Shown one piece after another: positions 63,817 to 64,000 of a DNA stretch of 64,000 bases. Under the pieces are notes generated by a model. The model was not told the DNA's origin. It was given only the letters and a program-made list of their open reading frames with translations, and did not search any database. The translations under genes were made by a program, and so were the position numbers. This DNA comes from Edolisoma coerulescens (taxonomy: Eukaryota > Chordata > Aves > Passeriformes > Campephagidae), in assembly GCA_013397115.1 (NCBI GenBank), contig VWZW01000509.1, positions 753,186 to 817,185 on the forward strand, in the 5' to 3' direction. Position 1 is the first letter of the stretch; the number at the start of each line of letters is the position of its first letter.

Positions 63817-63900
63817 AACAAAAGCATTTGGAAGTAACAGGACCTCCTTTTAGCTCTCCAAAGAGTTCGAGGGAAGGAAGGAGTGGTGCATTTTCCAGAG
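63815..63900 (+). other. Candidate noncoding first exon
   Basis: From the predicted start region to TTTTCCAGAG followed by GTAAGC (donor at 63901) there is a purine-rich segment of about 85 bases without an ATG, as in a 5' untranslated first exon. The donor is close to the best consensus. The following intron would run off the window. Which gene it would serve is unknown. If the left-edge exon really is EFHB-like, neighbouring genes in other vertebrates make KCNH8 or SATB1 possibilities, but nothing in the sequence shows this. Confidence 0.3.
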
Positions 63901-64000
63901 GTAAGCATGCAAATAAGAGATTCCTACAGATTTTGAGTGTTACGTGGACTTAAACGGAGTGCTTAATCTCTTTATCTGACAAGATACGTTCTTGTACCGT

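Overview
The window looks like a piece of an amniote genome, almost certainly a bird. The recognisable interspersed repeats are all CR1 LINEs. Four of them match, from memory, avian CR1 3'-end consensus families. The remaining DNA is largely unique and moderately AT-rich, with short microsatellites. One ambiguous base (n) lies at 37301. Nothing bacterial or viral is recognisable: there are no operons, CRISPR arrays, insertion sequences, convincing tRNAs or rRNAs, and no long open reading frame with the character of an intact gene. Most short open frames appear to be chance openings, simple-repeat translations or CR1 remains.

Layout. At 705-834 (+ strand) there is a small open stretch bounded by splice-like signals. 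It encodes a degenerate EF-hand-like segment and is the best coding candidate; a weak resemblance to EFHB is suggested but unproven. From about 0.8 to 63.7 kb the DNA reads as intron or intergenic sequence. Its landmarks are: a decayed CR1 on the + strand (4.4-4.8 kb); two weak exon-like stretches (10.6 kb +, 13.1 kb -); a short CR1 3' end at 14.4 kb; a long, very old CR1 open-reading-frame-2 relic on the - strand (24.7-26.3 kb); a second old reverse-transcriptase relic on the - strand (38.0-38.6 kb); and three younger CR1 3' ends on the - strand (44.3, 46.7 and 54.1 kb). There are also several microsatellites, a roughly 250-base polypyrimidine tract (48.7-48.9 kb), a two-copy 133-base tandem duplication (50.6-50.9 kb) and a few clear inverted repeats.

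At the right edge (63.65-63.9 kb) a CT-rich stretch, a TATA box and a strong splice donor sit in the order and spacing expected of a promoter with a short noncoding first exon on the + strand. Several patches (about 5.3, 9.5, 18.3, 29.6 and 45.4 kb) have the AT-rich homeobox-motif or CpG-retaining character often seen in conserved regulatory DNA. Conservation cannot be seen from one sequence, so these are leads only.

I did not find evidence for a novel biological system. The most useful leads are the EF-hand-like exon, the right-edge promoter, the old CR1 coding relics and the 133-base duplication.
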